In this document: positions 62,778-64,000 of the stretch, piece by piece | How the letters are laid out: each line of letters opens with the position of its first letter | Position numbering within the stretch: the first letter of the stretch is position 1 | Source: Atopsyche davidsoni | Lineage: Eukaryota; Arthropoda; Insecta; Trichoptera; Hydrobiosidae | DNA length: 64,000 nt | Direction of reading: 5' to 3' | Assembly (NCBI GenBank): GCA_022113835.1 | Contig: JAILWY010000006.1 | Location: forward strand, 8,742,001-8,806,000 | Made by a program: the position numbers and the translations under genes | Notes under the pieces: model-generated | Told to the model about the DNA's origin: nothing | Database searches by the model: none | Seen by the model: the letters and a program-made list of their open reading frames with translations, nothing else

Positions 62778-62834
62778 TTTTTTAACATTTTTTTTTCGCA
62801 ATATTGATAACCCATTGTTTGGTTTTCATTGCAG

Positions 62835-63311
62835 AAGCGATCTGGAAGACCGATCTTGACTTTTTGGTGATCAACAGAGACCGTCTCGTGGTCCTCAACT
62901 TCATGGCGTCACCCAACAACGGCTCAGCCCTCCCCACCCCGCTGCCGATGCTGACTTCGGCGACCGCCAAGCCTCGGCAGTCGACGGTGTCCACGACCGT
63001 TACCACCATTGCCACCACGACGACGGAGATGTTCACGACCATGCCGCCGACGACCATGTTCAAAGCTCCCGACACCATCAAGTCGAACCCACAACGCTCG
63101 AATACCGTCTCCAAGAAAGGACCGAACCATCACAGGTCCACGAGAATCCGAACTACGCTGACAGTTCCCTTGACGACGACGATGCTACCTTACGAAGATT
63201 TGCCGGTCAATAACCAGAGTAACTATACGAAGGTGGAGGAAACTAATCTTCCGTTCAACGTTGAGAAAACTCTGATTGATTTGCTCGGAGTTGAGCCATG
63301 GAATCCGAGGG
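62835..63311 (+). CDS. tinc: tincar, coding exon 4 (residues 215-373)
   Basis: Acceptor GGTTTTCATTGCAG; the first residues EAIWKTDLDFLVINRDRL match the tincar pattern (a TELDFVVINR-type string after the third membrane segment). Residues of about 240-345 form a Ser/Thr/Pro-rich loop, with runs such as STVTTTVTTIATTTTE-type sequence and three N-glycosylation sequons (NGS, NQS, NYT), consistent with an extracellular loop. The end IDLLGVEPWNPRG leads to donor G|GTTGGT, which is weak: +3 and +4 deviate from consensus. It is chosen because it alone gives phase 1 continuity with exon 5. Failure to splice would read to a TAA at 63359. Minus-strand frames here are shadows. Confidence 0.85.
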
Positions 63312-63456
63312 GTTGGTCACAATCTTTTTATATATTTTTCAATTTAATAATACAAAAATAAAAATATTTTGGTATTTTCACTTGACAGTAATTAAGATAG
63401 ATAATGTAGTATATTTTTTAAATATGTACTAATTAATATTTGCATTCTGATTTCAG
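63312..63456 (+). other. tincar intron 4 (145 bp)
   Basis: Short AT-rich intron from the weak donor GTTGGT to acceptor ATTCTGATTTCAG. Reading through it adds 16 residues (WSQSFYIFFNLIIQK after the split Gly) and stops at 63359-63361, so retention would truncate the protein. Confidence 0.75.
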
Positions 63457-63832
63457 AGCCGCACAATGGCTGGGGTGGACCAGTTTCACTAGAATTTCTA
63501 AACTACGCAATAGCTCTTCTAGTCTACGCAGTTCGCTACCCAGCGGTTTTCTGGAGCACCAATAAGTGCTTCGGGCTCATATTCTCCTTCCAACTGCTCG
63601 TGAACGGAGTGCAGAGTCTCATATCCTTCGCCGGAATGTCTGTCCTCTACAAAGTGCAAGTTGTAGGAGCTGACAAGGCCCTTCCGTTCCTGAGACACCG
63701 CACTGGGATCAATCTGCTTGGAGGCGAATCTCCGTTTTTGCTGAATCCTCATGTGACCCTGGCATTGTTTGCACTGTCAGGATTGTTAGTTCTGTCTTCA
63801 AGCTTAGTGCTGTACCTTTACGGATATGGCAG
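63457..63832 (+). CDS. tinc: tincar, coding exon 5 (residues 374-499)
   Basis: Starts EPHNGWGGPVSLEFLNYAIA and continues LLVYAVRYPAVFWSTNKCFG. The GGPVSLEFLN and YAVRYPA.FWS.NK strings are among the most recognisable tincar motifs. Three hydrophobic segments are visible: about residues 385-406, 411-436 and 473-494 (HVTLALFALSGLLVLSSSLV). A polar loop (ADKALPFLRHRTGINLLGGE) lies between the last two. Acceptor TGATTTCAG, donor AG|GTAGGT, ending in phase 2. The end LYLYGYGR joins exon 6. A minus-strand 77-codon frame here is a shadow. Confidence 0.9.
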
Positions 63833-63961
63833 GTAGGTCATCCCCTATAAATCGTCACTCACATTCTGCATTTTTATCTCAGAAATAGATGGTCATCAAA
63901 TATTAAACAGATCCACTTTATTTCATACAGGCTTTTAATGTCAATTTTTTTTTTTTTTCAG
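63833..63961 (+). other. tincar intron 5 (129 bp)
   Basis: Donor GTAGGT, long T tract, acceptor TTTTTTTTTTTCAG. No other content. Confidence 0.85.
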
Positions 63962-64000
63962 ATTCAACGCTTTCCTGAACACTGAGCGAGAGAAGCGAGT
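63962..64000 (+). CDS. tinc: tincar, coding exon 6 (partial, cut by window end)
   Basis: Begins after the T-rich acceptor at 63961. The first base completes the split Arg codon, then FNAFLNTEREKR follows and the window ends inside the next codon. The basic/acidic character suggests a cytoplasmic loop after the sixth membrane segment. The Drosophila protein is about 1500 residues, so roughly two thirds of the protein, including further membrane segments and a long C-terminal tail, should lie beyond the right edge. Confidence 0.8.

Larger units (their letters stand above)
41264..62834 (+). other. tincar intron 3 (21.57 kb)
   Basis: This very large intron holds most repeats listed separately here. 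Otherwise it is AT-rich with GC-richer islands at about 42130-42190, 43680-43790, 44690-44860, 48005-48250, 48950-49090, 49550-49680, 50440-50700, 52620-52870, 53530-53640, 53925-54060, 58260-58390, 59690-59900, 60820-61020 and 61990-62200. Stretches 45850-47100, 54070-54600, 54960-55480, 56090-56660 and 61040-61980 are plain AT-rich. No nested gene is supported: the longest frames (141 codons at 57366-57791, 107 at 54600-54923) match nothing known. Confidence 0.7.

Noticed and set aside
62782..63133. Minus-strand frames of 69-110 codons over tincar exon 4
   Set aside because: Shadows of the coding exon; Gly/Val-rich content is the reverse of Thr/Pro-rich codons.
1..64000. CRISPR array, bacterial operon or integrated virus
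   Set aside because: Intron-containing gene and eukaryotic transposons throughout; the tandem arrays lack regular spacers and no viral protein motif was seen.

Overview
The window looks like insect nuclear DNA: strongly AT-rich, very gene-poor, with long introns, GT..AG splice sites, mariner and hAT relics, LINE remnants and a short run of the insect telomere unit TTAGG. I cannot place it to order. The TTAGG tract is more typical of non-dipteran insects, but a short internal tract is weak evidence.

I recognise one protein-coding gene, on the + strand: the 5' part of an orthologue of Drosophila tincar (tinc), a multi-pass membrane protein. Six coding exons fit a single reading frame with consistent splice phases: 33046-33337, 37205-37423, 41132-41263, 62835-63311, 63457-63832 and 63962 to the window edge. 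Together they give 511 codons and six predicted membrane segments. The gene continues past the right edge. A splice acceptor at 32935/32936, before the start codon, implies at least one more untranslated exon upstream that I could not locate.

Positions 1-32935 hold no coding gene that I can support. This stretch is AT-rich DNA broken by short islands of higher GC that may be regulatory, plus repeats: a large foldback at 0.99-1.21 kb, tRNA-related palindrome copy A (3.6 kb), two antisense LINE 3'-end relics (17.1 and 27.6 kb), a hAT-type MITE (17.5 kb), a MITE carrying TTAGG repeats (18.3 kb), a mariner deletion derivative (24.9 kb) and a 52-bp minisatellite (29.2 kb).

The tincar introns carry further insertions. 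Intron 1 holds a decayed mariner starting 37 bases after the exon end and a second deletion derivative. Intron 2 holds palindrome copy B. The 21.6-kb intron 3 holds palindrome copies C, D and E, a 298-bp-period duplication followed by (AT)45, another tandem duplication, a 10-bp minisatellite and a hAT relic with a perfect 8-bp target duplication.

The most unusual item is a five-copy family of palindromic elements that contain a tRNA T-arm, and in one copy a tRNA-Thr(UGU)-like segment. Four copies have the layout inverted body - tRNA part - body - tail, with the tail on one side only. This looks like a tRNA-derived SINE that multiplied as a head-to-head foldback. Hand counting also suggests an excess of exact TGACGTCA and GTCACGTGAC palindromes in the GC-richer islands around and inside the gene.
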